Positions 25,300 to 36,333 of a DNA stretch of 64,000 bases are shown in pieces. Position 1 is the stretch's first letter. Every line of letters starts with the position of its first letter. A program made the position numbers and the translations under genes. The notes beneath the pieces are model-generated. The model had not been told where the DNA came from, did not search any database, and saw nothing but the letters and a program-made list of their open reading frames with translations. Source of the DNA: Monosporascus cannonballus (lineage: Eukaryota > Ascomycota > Sordariomycetes > Xylariales); the NCBI GenBank assembly GCA_004154925.1, contig QJNS01000038.1, forward strand, positions 62,001 to 126,000. Direction: 5' to 3'.

Positions 25300-27400
25300 T
25301 TTCGTACTTTTCGGATAACATATTTAATACATTGATTACTTTTGTATTTGAACTATATTCTTTTGCCATACCGGCATTCTGGGAGGCTGACTTTTTCTAG
25401 GCCTTTTCTCGGGCCTTGCTTTTTACGGGTTATAAGGTCGAAAACGTAAACTTCCCCAGGGGGTATTCCCATATCTAGGAATTCATATTAAACGCAAAAC
25501 GTCGGAGCGTAACATAAATATCTTTGCGATATTGCTTTTTGATTTCGTTCTAATTCGGGATGTAAGTAATAAAACTTAAGGTATTTTGGCCATCGTAAGG
25601 TTTTAATGTAACGGTACTTATCGTCTGGTTCGGTCGGGATTTCCTTATTTTATCCAGGCTAATAATTATTATTTTCCTTAGCTTTAAGATAAATAAAATA
25701 ATTATTTAAATAATATGCCGAAAAATGCAATAAATCGTATGGGTTGGTCGTTATTTTTGGGTATATGGTATATTTTGGGAGCTTATAAAGCTCTAGAAAT
25801 AACTGTCCATAATTATTAAAGTTTGGCCGGAACTGGCCGTTTGCTTTATGTACTTCATATTACTGTATATCGATATAACAGAAATATCCTAACTTAATAA
25901 CTATCCTGGAGGTCGTCTATTCTAGATGGTACTTGCAGGCTTTAACCTTAAAATCCTAATAGGTAAGATAATCCTCGTATTCTGGGATGTCGTTCTAGAT
26001 CTACGTAGTTATGGCAATAGTGAATTCTGGCTGGGAGGAAGTCGAGCTGATTTTTTTCTCCTCCTTTTTTGCCTTATTATCTGTTTTTTGTTCAGCCGTT
26101 CTGGTTTTCTTCTGGGGTTAAGGAATCCTTTTTTTCTTGGAATTCCTTTTGGGAAAAAAACGATATTCGTTTTTGAAATGCCCTTTTTTGCTATAGTTAA
26201 AATATTCCACTTTAAACTTATTTTTCTTAGGTTCCTTCGAAGCAGAACTTATTTTTTTCTGAGATTTGCCCTTGTCCTTTTTAGGTCGGCTATTAAAGTT
26301 TTTATTTTTGATTTACTTACTAATCCTTTTTTTCTTAAGGAACCGGTTAAAAATTCGTTTATCGGCTATTATGGCCATATCGATATATTCCGCAAAAAAT
26401 CCCATTTTGGGTATTATGTATAATTCATCTTTAACCTAAGGCTTTAGGCCGTCGTAATAAGGATAAAACAATACGCTTTCGAATAAGTTAGAAATAACTA
26501 TTAAACGATTAAATTCCGTTATATATTCGGAAGTTAACTTTATTTATCGGAAAAGGTATAATTGCTTAATTACGTATTGTTTCTTATTTAGGTTTCCAAA
26601 TAAAGTTCGCATTTTTTCCTTAAAATGGGCGTATTTGCTAAAAATATAATTGGTTATATTCGTAAAATTATTGGGATAATTTTGCAAGTAATCTTTTATA
26701 ATAAGTTCAAACTATAAAAAAAATTTTCCAGCAAATAACTAAAAAATGGCCATTATTTTCTGATAATCCTCTATTAAAAAACCTTTATAGAATTTGAGGT
26801 AAAATTTGGCCTGAACCAAGAATCTTTTTACGTTTATGGTTTTATTATATGGCTTAAAAGGTATTGGCTTATAGCCCTTAATTTCTGGCATTCCATGGTA
26901 ACTAAGAGGTGGGATAGTTTTTTTTCGTAATTGGTTTATTCCGAATAAAGGTAAGATCGAGGATTTTCGTTATTCTTATTATTAACGCGTAAGCTTGGCA
27001 TTCTCCTTCTTAAACGTTCGTAATTCGGTTATTAGGATAAACAACTTTTCGTTAACCGTAAATTTTTCCTTTTTAATAAATATTCGTCCTTTTGAAAAAT
27101 AACCCCTTTCAATTCCCTTGCCTTTTTAATTCGTTAAGGGATATTCCTTTTCGATTTTTTCTTCGGCCTTACTTGCTTCCGAACTTTGCACCTTAATTAT
27201 TTCTTTAATGGATAAAGGTTATTATTAAGGCTAAAAAGAAAATTCTCCCTAAAATCGGGTAATAAGGGCCATATTATCGATTAACTGGAAAACTTTTTCA
27301 ATAGGGGGTAAATCTAATCCAATAACTAATAACGGGGATCGGATATACTGTTTGTTTTCTAAACGTTATCCTATGCTATCGTTTGCATTAAGTTTAGGAA
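25300..27400 (-). pseudogene. A2 gag remnant with mutated CCHC zinc knuckle
   Basis: Between protease and 5' LTR. At 26163-26204 the minus strand reads Y-F-N-Y-S-K-K-G-H-F-K-N-E-Y. This is the exact CX2CX4HX4C spacing of a gag zinc knuckle with all three cysteines turned to tyrosine (TGT to TAT) and the histidine kept. The 165-codon plus-strand frame at 25926-26423 is the antisense shadow of this region. The rest of gag is broken by stops. Confidence 0.7.
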
Positions 27401-27461
27401 AACTTATACCCTAATTAAACGGAAAATTATTCGTTAGTTATTAATTAAGGAATTATTAAAA

Positions 27462-27879
27462 TATAACGAACCTATTATACATTTATCTGGAAATATAAGC
27501 AATATCCGAAAAAGGTTTTGATTTATAAGTAACAATAAGTTGAGGAATAATTTAAAAATATATTCGTTAAAAAGATTTTAGGTATTTTCCCCTTAATTAA
27601 AAAACGATATAATTACCTTTAATTAAAAACTTAAATTAATAATTAAGGAACGAAAACTAAGTAAATATTATTTACATAAAAAACCGATTTATTATATATC
27701 CCAATTCCTTAAAGTAAATATATTATGGATTTACGTAATTTATGTGATCTGATTAATCCGTTAGATCACCTAGATTATTACCCTCCAAGTTATGTTAGTC
27801 AAGGTCTTCCATCTGGAGTTTAGCCGTGCTGGGCCCCAGAGGTCGGCCCCTCGAGGCAGGGACCTCCGTTCCTGTAACA
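27462..27879 (-). repeat. 5' LTR of element A2 (418 bp)
   Basis: Runs TATAACGAACC (ancestral TGTAACG) to TTCCTGTAACA, immediately followed by the target duplication ATTAA. Confidence 0.9.
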
Positions 27880-27884
27880 ATTAA

Positions 27885-30700
27885 TTGGATTATCGTTGCG
27901 TATTTTTTTGTAAATTTTCGAAATAAAACCAAAATTTGCGTTTATATATATTATTTTAATGCTTTCGTAATAGTTAATATTATAAGTTAATTATGCGATT
28001 AGTAATTTTTTAACCTAATTATTTTGTTTATAATTAATATAATATTGTAAGTAAGTTTTTAAAATTTGATTTATTCGTTTTATTTATTTATTTATTTAAG
28101 GTTTGAATACGTTAAATAATTTGTAATTTAGGCCGATCTGTGCCGTTAAACCTTGCTAAAATTTAGATGCAAATATCGATCCTTTATTTGATATAATTTC
28201 TATTAGTAATCCGTATATATTGAAAATATATCTGAAAAAAATGTATACCAGTTATTTGGCGTTTATATCCTTATAATATGGTAAAAAATAGGAAAATTTC
28301 GTAAATCGATCGACGATTACAAAAATGTTATCATAATATATTTCCGTAACTGGATTTTCTGACATAAAAAGTTTGATAATAAAATCGAATGTAACTAAAT
28401 ATTATAGTCGTTCTGTAACTAGTAATAACTGTAATTTTTCGTATAACTTGTATTATCGAGCTTTTGCTTTAGCGTAAACGTTATATTGCCGTATAATTTT
28501 TTATACTGTTAATTTTATTTTGGGAAAAGAATATATTCATTAAAATTACTTTAAAGTTTTGTAAATTTTGGGATATTTATGTAATTAATATTTGTATATT
28601 TTTCGTATTAGGTTTTTTTAATATTTTTCTGGAATTTGTATCTTATTTATTCTTTGGTTTTTTAGGAAACCGTTATTATACTATTGAATTTTCTGGTACA
28701 TATCGTAAGGTATTACCCGAATTGTTGTAATTTGTCGTGGGCGTAAATATCCCTTTATGATAATATTAAAAATTGTATGGCTGATTTTGACTAATTCTTT
28801 TTCGAGGTTTGGTTATTTACTTAAAGCATTTGTTTTGCTGTTTTCTAATTTTTGTTTGTAAATAATAACGAAGTCAAAATTCGCCAATTTTTTTGCGTAT
28901 CGAAATTATCGTTCTATAAGTTCTCTGGTTATAGTAAATCGGGTAAGGTTTTAATAATCCGTATAAATTTTGACTTGGTACAAGTTTCCTTTTAAAAAAT
29001 ACCTAAATTTCCGAAATGCCATAATAATAGCTATAAATTCCTTGTTTGGAATACCGTAATTAAACTTAATTCCTTTTAATTTGTACGAAAAAAATATAAT
29101 AGGATATAATTTGCCTTAATTATTTCGTTATCCGATTATTACGTTTAACGCGTAATCCGAAATATTGGTTTTTAATTTAACGGGGCGGTTTGGATTATAT
29201 ATAATTAGTATTAGTTCGTTAATAATTGTATCCTTAATAACTTAAAATGCTTTTTCCGTATTTGGCGTTTATTTGAATTTTTTTTTCGTAAGATTTGTTA
29301 AAGGTATAATTATTTTGTTAAAATTTCGAATAAACTTTTTGTAATAGTTGGCAAATCCAAAGAATACCTGTACCTCCTTAATTGTTGTTAATATTTACCA
29401 TTTTGTAATTGCAGCGATTTTCTTGGGGTTTATTTTAATATATTTTGGGGTAATAATATATCCCAGATATTTTATTTTTTATGTATGGAATTGATTTTTT
29501 TTTTGCGTTAATAAATAATCTTATATCCTGTAAAGCTTAAAAAACTTTGTAAACGTATTTTGTATATGCTTTTTCCGTCTTTGAAAAAATGAGAATATCG
29601 TCTAGATAGCAAATAATAAAAATATCGAGGTATTTTCGTAATACGTAATTAATTATTCGCTGAAAAATTACTGGTGCGTTCGTAAGTTCTATTAATATAA
29701 CCAAATATTTAAATAATCCGTATTTCGTTTTAAAAATTATTTTTTATTCGTATTCTTTTTTGATTTTAATAAGGTTATATGCATTTTTAAAATCGAATGC
29801 TGTAAAATATTTAATTCCGTAAAATCGATTTTTTATTTTCGTAATTAAAGGTAATGGTATTCGATTTTTGATTGTAATATCGTTTAGTTATCGATAATTA
29901 ACCATAAGTTATAATTTCCCATTTTTTTAGGTACGAAAAATATAGGGTATTTTGTTAGTAACTTCGAAAGTCGAATCCATCTTTTCTATAGCCGATTTTC
30001 CAGGTATTCCTTGAAAGTACGTAATTTATTTTCGTTAAAATTCTAAATGGGGTAAAATTTTATCGAAAATCCTTTTTTAAGAATTATTTCATAATTTTAT
30101 TTGCTATATTCCGGTAATTTTATATCGAATTCTTTTTTAAAAAATTATTCGTATTTGTAATATTATGGTAACATATTAATTAGATTTTCTAATTTCTTAG
30201 GTTGTTATTCCTATTATTTTAAATCGTTATTTAATTATTTTAATTTCGCTTTAATGGTAATAATAATATGTCGTATTTTTTTTTAATATCCGTTTTTTTT
30301 GGATTTTGTTCCTCTAAGTAATAAGGTATTTATCGTATTTTTATGCTTATATTCGTTATTATTATTAATCGAATATTAAGATCTTAATTTTCGTTTGTTT
30401 ATTAATAAGGTATAAGGCGAACCTTACTTAGCCAATCCCGTTATTAATTAAGATTTCGTATTGGCGTATTTATAATAATCTTAAAATTATATCGTAATTC
30501 CCGAATAAAATAATATCGAAATTAATCGTTTAATATCGTTTTTTAATAAAAATTTCGAGGTGATTAATTTTGCGTATAATTTTTCCGTTATTGTAAGCGA
30601 ATTCCTAACTTTCGGTATTCGTTATTATATAAGGTTCTAATTTGTATTCCTATAACAGTTTAAGCTTATTAACCATATTTGGTGCAATATAATTTCCGCC
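27885..30700 (-). pseudogene. B4 pol remnant (protease, RT, RNase H, integrase)
   Basis: With stops ignored, the minus strand gives Y-L-D-D intact at 29597-29608. It is followed by an RNase H-like region ([15 protein letters not shown] and ISDYALNVIIG, about 29350-28850) and an integrase region (about 28700-27885) that breaks off at the A2 insertion and resumes at 20699. Many stops; not expressed as a protein. Confidence 0.75.
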
Positions 30701-32687
30701 CAGAGCTCCGTAATTTATTATTGCGGTATATTAATGCGTTCCGATTCGTATTTCCAAAATAATAAGATTATTAACGTTTCCTATCGTCGCGTTTAAAGCC
30801 TTTTTTGGGAGTTCTTTTTAATTCTTTTACGTTTCGTTATCTTATGGCTTTTTTACAGGTAATCTTTTTTTTTTAATTTTTGTTCGAATTTATCGAACTT
30901 TATTTATGTTTCTGTATATAACGTATTAAGCTGTTATATTTATTGTTGTTGTCGGCGTACTGTTTCTTTAAGCCATATTAATTATTCTTAATTCTTTTGT
31001 AATTCCTTTCCTTATCGAATAAATTATTTTTTATGTTTGCGACTATATCCCATTATGCGTCGTTTTGGTTATCGTTTTAAAGATTTCCTATAAATTAACG
31101 TATTTTTTTGATGGCCTTTTTTCGTAAGGATCTGTAATAAATACTAATTGAAAATGGAAATCCGTAATAACTTTTTAGCAATGCTTTTTTACCGTACGTT
31201 AAGTTAATTTTTTTTCGTTTAGTAATTATATTATCCATAATGACAAAAGGGGTTTTCCTGCGGGTATTATTTTCCTTTAGGCCAACTTTTTGCTTCGGCT
31301 AATTGCTGGATATTTTTTAGGGTTATGGTTTAAAGTTATCGATATTATTGCTTATAGTTTTTGTTATATCCGGTACGGTTTAGAAAATCGAATTTTTCGT
31401 AATATATGCGGGTAATTCGTATATGGATATGTTGTTTTTATTTTTCGTGGTCGGGATATTCTTGTTGTCGACAGTATATGGCGTATATTTTACCGTATCG
31501 ATTAGGTGTTCCGGAATAAAGTTCTTTTATCCAATCCTGGTGTTCGTATAGCTATCCTTATAACGCTTTTTGCTGTACTCGTAATACCTGTTAAGTTAGC
31601 TTTTTGGCTTTTCGTATTCCCCGTCGAATTTTTTGTCGTAATGGTCCTTATTGGACCTCCTGTTTGGGGGTTAATACGTATTTGGCTTGGATTATGTTAA
31701 TAACCTTGTTATCGTTTCCTTAGTTATTTCTGGATTATCTTTCCGGTATAGGGGTCCAGTTATTTTGTTATGATTTCTTGGGTTTTTTATACTTATAGGC
31801 CTTATGTCCTATTTTGCCGCAATTAAAGCACTTAATCTGGCTTTAATCTTATCTGTAGGTAACGCCGAATTCCATAAGTTTTAGCGCCGTTCCGTAAGAA
31901 GTAAGGGGTGCGTTTTATTTTTTCCCCTAGTTAAATTTATATCCCGAACGCGGGGTATATTATTCTTTTTTTTCCTATTGTTTTTCAAATTGTTAGTTAT
32001 TAATTTTAATTATTTTTGCAATATATCGGTTTAAAGTAATTAATTATTTGATCCGAATAATTTTATTTTTTATATTATCTTTTAATCTTTTATAAAATAT
32101 GTTAATAAGGGCGTCGGTTTCGTCGTTTTCTTATTTTGTTTTAATTACGAAATTTTTAAAGGTTACGGCATATTTGAATATAAGTTTTTTTTGTCGGAAT
32201 TATAAAAGTTGTTAAACCGTTAATTGTTTTTTATCCGGATTGCCGAAATTATCGCGCATTTTGTTTTCGAAATTAATATAAATTAAAAAATTTTTATTAA
32301 TAAAATTCTTTTTATTTATTTTTCTTATTTCAGAAAATTTTTTATAATGGGCTTAAATTAATTAACTGTATTTTTTATTAAGTATGCTCCTATTATTAAG
32401 ATTATATCCGCTAGGTTATTAAAGTTTAAAAAGCGAAAGTAAATTCGTGCCTAAGTTAAAAAGGTTTAAAAGTTGCCTTTTCCATCGTAGGGTTCTGGCT
32501 TTTTGGGCTTTATACGGGCGAAAAAGAGTTAGGCAAACGTAGCCCTAAGTTGTTAAACTTTTTTTTCTAATTCCCGAATTCGAGCTTAAAGCTGCTAAAT
32601 AAGGGTTTCCTAAATATTGGTCGATATTTTAACAGTATTAAATATTACTTAAAATTTAACGGTATTACTAAATAAAAACTTATAACG

Positions 32688-33072
32688 TATAACGGCTGGG
32701 CGGTTTAACCAATTATTAAACCTTAAGTTAACGTGTTTATATTAATAGAAATATCATGGGAATTTAAGCAATAAATACAGTAACGTATTACATCTCGTAA
32801 TACCAAAAGTGCCTTGGATAACGAATTATTATTAATAAATATTATAAGCTGATATTATTTAAATTATGAAAATAATAAATATATATATTTTTTTCCTTTT
32901 TGGCTTAATTATTCGTAATTACGCCGTTAGTAGTAATTACGATCATTTGGGATCACCTTTGATCATTAATGATCACTGGCTTGGCAGTGATCACGGTCAC
33001 GTAACCCGGGAGGTGGCCCGTATACTCCCTGCCTGACCGTCCCTTGAGACCGGAGCCTGTCGGGTCGTAACA
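32688..33072 (-). repeat. 5' LTR of element B4 (385 bp)
   Basis: Same length as 19112-19496. The inner end of the element lies at its left. The right end GTCGTAACA is followed by the duplication GTCCG and then B2 gag sequence. Confidence 0.85.
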
Positions 33073-33269
33073 GTCCGTTCATAGCATCCAGGCGTTAAAG
33101 AACTTTTTCGCAAAAAAAACGAGGCTGCTTTTTTTCTTTTTCGGATTTTATTTTAATATCTAGGTTATTAGAAATCTGCTAAATAGTCTGTTTGAGTTGC
33201 TTGTTAGTAAACATGATATCGGTAATATTGCTTAAAGTTTAACGATATTATTAAATAAAGTTTATGACG

Positions 33270-33629
33270 TATAACGGCTAAATGGTTTAATTAATTATTA
33301 AATCTTAGTTATACGAATTTATATTAGTAAAAATATTATAAGATTTTATAGTAATAAAATAACTTAATTATATTTTATAATATTGCGGCCGTTTTAGGTA
33401 ACGATTTAATATTAATAAATAATGCAAGCTAATATTATTTAAATTGTGGAAATAATAAATATATATATCCTAGGTCGACTTACTGGCTTATTACTAGTGA
33501 GTTAGTGATCCGGTTTGCTGGCTTATCACTAGTGAGTTGGTGATCTATTACGTGACTTAACCCGCTGTCTTTTCTTAGCTTGTCTGTCGGAGACCATTTC
33601 TGGAGGCCGTAGCCCGTTAGGTCGTAACA
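33270..33629 (-). repeat. 5' LTR of element B2 (360 bp)
   Basis: B-family LTR ends (TATAACGGCT and GGTCGTAACA). The middle carries a duplicated ACTAGTGAGTTNGTGATC motif at 33497-33555. Right edge of the nest. Confidence 0.75.
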
Positions 33630-34340
33630 TAAAATAATATTAATATATATAGCCGCCGTTTTACCTAAAATCTGATAATATTAAATAATTATTAAGCTAT
33701 TGCTTAAAAATGTTGTTTTAACTTTTAATAAGAGAAATTTCGCAACAGTTTAAAAATTAATTATAATTTCAAATCATTACTATAAACGCTATATAAGAAA
33801 CGGCAAAAATTGTATTAATCGAATTATATAAAAATAAATAATATATAAAATAATTTTATAGTAATTAATTTTTATAGTAATTAATTTTTACGTTATTTAT
33901 GTTAAGTGAATTATTATCTAATAATAAGATATATAATTAATTAAAAATATTTTAAGTTATTATTAAAGCTTAGTAGGACCGTAAATAAAAAATACGGCTT
34001 CTGGTGAAAAACCTAGCGTTTCGTTAAATAAAGCTTATAACTAGAGTTTTAAACGTACCAAAAAACATGCGCAAAATAATAACGCACAAAATATTTATGC
34101 GCAAATTAATTACGCGCAAAATGTTACGGCCTGGTTATCCGTAAGAGCTCCAGTATATATACAGCTGTAAGCGTTATTTAGTTTTATAATACTCACAAAA
34201 TTTTATGCAGTTTCGCTGTAAATTCTTTAATATTACTACTTTTACTAGATTATTGCAAATTATTCCAATTTATTAAAGCAATTTGCTTTATGTGCAAATT
34301 TTTACTCACTGGGTACCCGTAGGTCCTTGGCAAATCCGAT
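33630..34340. other. AT-rich flank of the nest; no gene seen
   Basis: Very AT-rich, with no long frame and no similarity seen to the LTR elements. Contains a 17-bp direct duplication around 33857-33890 (TATAGTAATTAATTTTT) and the short repeat cluster at 34066-34132. Composition changes to GC-balanced within about 100 bp near 34,300. May be RIP spill-over or an unrelated degraded repeat. Confidence 0.6.
34066..34132. repeat. Cluster of GCGCAAAAT-like repeats
   Basis: Four imperfect copies of (T/A)GCGCAAAAT, or its one-base variant GCACAAAAT, at 15-22 bp spacing. Origin unknown; such subterminal repeats are known in some DNA transposons. Confidence 0.5.
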
Positions 34341-34435
34341 AGGTACTCGCGGATACTCACCAAATCAGATGGGTAGTGGATGAGTACCCATCAGGACCCA
34401 TGGGTCCTCGTGGGTCACCCACGGGTACCCATTCC
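34296..34435. repeat. GGGTACCC/GGGTCCT-rich simple repeat at the AT/GC boundary
   Basis: Many interspersed copies of GGGTAC, GGTACC, GTACCC and GGGTCC in both orientations over about 140 bp, partly palindromic. It lies exactly where the esterase-like frame loses its C-terminus. Similar GGGTACCC-rich blocks are found in fungal hAT-type transposon ends, but no transposase is visible here. Confidence 0.5.
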
Positions 34436-34439
34436 CTCA

Positions 34440-35304
34440 CCCTACATCCAGGCGTGTCCACATCGTCACCGGCGTAGACCAGCGTCACCAGGGCCGTAGC
34501 CGTACATGTGCTGGACACCGCTCCTCGTCCCCCCGACCGGGACGACGCCGTCGCGCAGGTCCAGGCGGTTCCGTCTCGCCCAGTCCTTTGCCCAGTGGCG
34601 GATTGCCGGCAGGCACGCGCCTTTTGTGGTACCCGCCGTAGAAGCTGATGACGTCGTCGACGCCGCCGTGCAGCTCGAGCATCGGGGGTTCTACTTCCAT
34701 TTTCGGTGCGTGCTCGCGGCGCCTCGCACGCGTTCTCGCGATGATGCGGGTCACTGCGCGACGCCCGGTCCACGGAAGCGTTGTAGAAGCCGCCCGACAT
34801 GGGCGCGAACGCCGCGATCCGCCCGGACCTCGCCGTGTCGCACGCCAGCCGGGCTCCGACGAACCCGCCGCCCTGGCTGTGGCCCGTCGCGTACACACGC
34901 GCCGCCTCCACGCACATGAACGCCTCGGCCGCGTGGAGCGCGGCGGCCGTGAACGCCACGTTGTCGACCCCCTCCGCTGGGTCCGACGCCCCTTGCTGCA
35001 TCGTGGACCGTGGGTCCGGGACCTCCCGCCGCGCACCCTGGAGGTACGTCATCAGGTGGTCGTTGTTGAACGCCGGGTTGCTGAGGCGGTCCGCGCGAAT
35101 CTGGTGCGCCTTGTTCCGCGTCGCGCCGTGATACGACAGGATCAGGGGCGTGGGCCGGCCCGGGTCGTAGCTCTGCGGCGGCAAGATCCGGTATTCCCTC
35201 CTATCAGCGATCTCGGCTGAATACCAATTCCCTAGCCTTACGCGCGCCGCTTTGCCGCACCCGGCGGCGGCGGACACGGAGGGTCCGGTCCCGTGGGCCC
35301 TCAT
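34440..35304 (-). pseudogene. Broken feruloyl esterase / PHB-depolymerase-like esterase
   Basis: Relic of a secreted alpha/beta-hydrolase of the fungal feruloyl esterase B type, a family that releases ferulate from plant cell walls. The frame from ATG at 35304 shows an N-terminal GCGK, then ILSYHGATRN, then the nucleophile elbow G-H-S-Q-G-G and RLACD...IAAFAPMSGGFY. The next part (LELHGGVDDVISFYGG, about 34690-34630) lies in a second frame, and LPAIRHWAKDWA onwards (34620-34490) in a third. A last piece (LVTLVYAGDDVDTPGC) is back in the first frame. The usual C-terminal GHDWPS histidine block is missing; the GGGTACCC repeat starts there. No signal peptide is seen. GC-rich, unlike its left flank. 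Confidence 0.75.
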
Positions 35305-36333
35305 GTAGTTAGGAGGATGCCGCGATGGTCGCGGCGAGCAGACTTCGTGATCACGGGGCTAGTGAGCCGCATGGCGGATAGTATTATCCACGAAGCAATA
35401 CTAGTATAAAGTATTCTAATCCGATCTGGCCTCGATGGTTTGATGAGCCGTGATATAGGGTATCGTTTGACATGTCGTGTTCCATCCCCGGATTTCCCCG
35501 TCTTGGCGCGTTATATATATGCCCAAAGAGCAAAGGCGGTTCTATTACCCGGCAAGCGAATAGGAGTCGAACAAACAGCACCGGAGGCGCAGTGTCTATT
35601 GATTCGCGCATGCTGTTGCATTTAACCGGCCCAGTCTGCTCAATTTTCTCAGCAGAGAGCCTTCTCTGAGCACGCTTATCAAAATCTGTAACTAGTTTTA
35701 TTGAGTGGGCGGCGTAACAGTGGGAACTCAGGAGTTTGAATGTCACTTATCAAGCACCAAATGCATCGCCAACCTTGACGAGGATAAAATGAGTCACGAA
35801 AATTAGACGTGTTCTGATATCCTCAGCGAGCTGGTTCCACATTTACCCCGATGTTTCCCATTGTAGCCCTGCTGGTTCTATATCTCATAGTTCTCCCTTT
35901 TCATTGAACACCAGTTCGAACGAGCAGAACCGAATTGGTGTGCAGCACGCAGCGAAGCTACAGGGGTATTTGATATCGGCATACTACCTATCTCGAGCAT
36001 GTTCGGCGCTCAAAGGCTGTTATTGGCTCCAGGTGCCATTCCAAACCTTCAGCTCGCCGAACCTCTATGGAGCCCTAAAGCGAGGCTATGTACCTTCTGG
36101 TATCGATCCCCTGGATATGCAATGGTAGCAACCGTCTATCTCAAATACTACCTAGCATTGCGTACTTCAAGGTAGCTTTGGCGGTTACGGGTGCGGTATC
36201 CGTGGTGGCGTCGGCGAATTTCGAGGCGCTGCGGCCTCGCCGAAGTTCAGCGCAATGTAAGACACAAAAGATGTTGCACCCCCGTAACGGGAGGAAACTA
36301 GGATTTTCCCGTGCATTAATCATTTGAACCGTG
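35305..36333. other. Intergenic; no gene recognised
   Basis: Several frames of 60-120 codons overlap in all directions without family features or consistent splice sites. The last ~200 bp should hold the promoter and leader of the transporter gene; no clear TATA box was seen. Confidence 0.5.

Larger units (their letters stand above)
20700..27879 (-). mobile_element. Ty3/gypsy element A2 (7.2 kb, complete but RIP-inactivated)
   Basis: Minus-strand element with two 418-bp LTRs (20700-21117 and 27462-27879) and the target duplication ATTAA (20695-20699 and 27880-27884). Interior in coding order: gag (about 27400-25300), protease (25072-25299), RT (about 24900-24000), RNase H (about 23950-23400), integrase (about 23200-22300), chromodomain (about 21960-21830), then a plus-strand antisense frame (21120-21800). 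It splits the integrase region of B4. It has the longest residual open frames of the nest, consistent with being one of the youngest insertions. Confidence 0.92.
19112..33072 (-). mobile_element. Ty3/gypsy element B4 (6.8 kb), interrupted by A2
   Basis: Minus-strand element with two LTRs of exactly 385 bp (19112-19496 and 32688-33072). Target duplication GTCCG lies at 19107-19111 and 33073-33077. Removing A2 (20700-27879 and one ATTAA) restores a collinear element: 5' LTR, gag (about 31100-32600), protease, RT, RNase H, integrase, chromodomain (20196-20381), antisense frame (19560-20195), 3' LTR. It is inserted in the gag region of B2. Confidence 0.88.
11578..33629 (-). mobile_element. Ty3/gypsy element B2, outermost host of the nest
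   Basis: Three pieces join into one minus-strand B-family copy: 11578-12000, 17545-19111 and 33078-33629. Joined, they run collinear with the protease-gag-5' LTR part of B4 (about 30670-33072). Element C interrupts it at 12000/17545 and B4 at 19111/33073, each bounded by a target duplication. The pol half is off-window to the left behind B1. It must be the oldest insertion in the nest. Heavily RIP-mutated with no open frame. Confidence 0.8.

Noticed and set aside
25926..26423. 165-codon plus-strand ORF
   Set aside because: Antisense shadow of the A2 gag zinc-knuckle region; RIP removes stops unevenly between strands.
34064..34435. CRISPR-like or telomere-like array
   Set aside because: Repeats are irregular, very short and without spacers; neither CRISPR nor telomeric TTAGGG.
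34506..35220. Three plus-strand ORFs of 110-190 codons
   Set aside because: Arg/Pro-rich shadows of the GC-rich esterase relic on the opposite strand.
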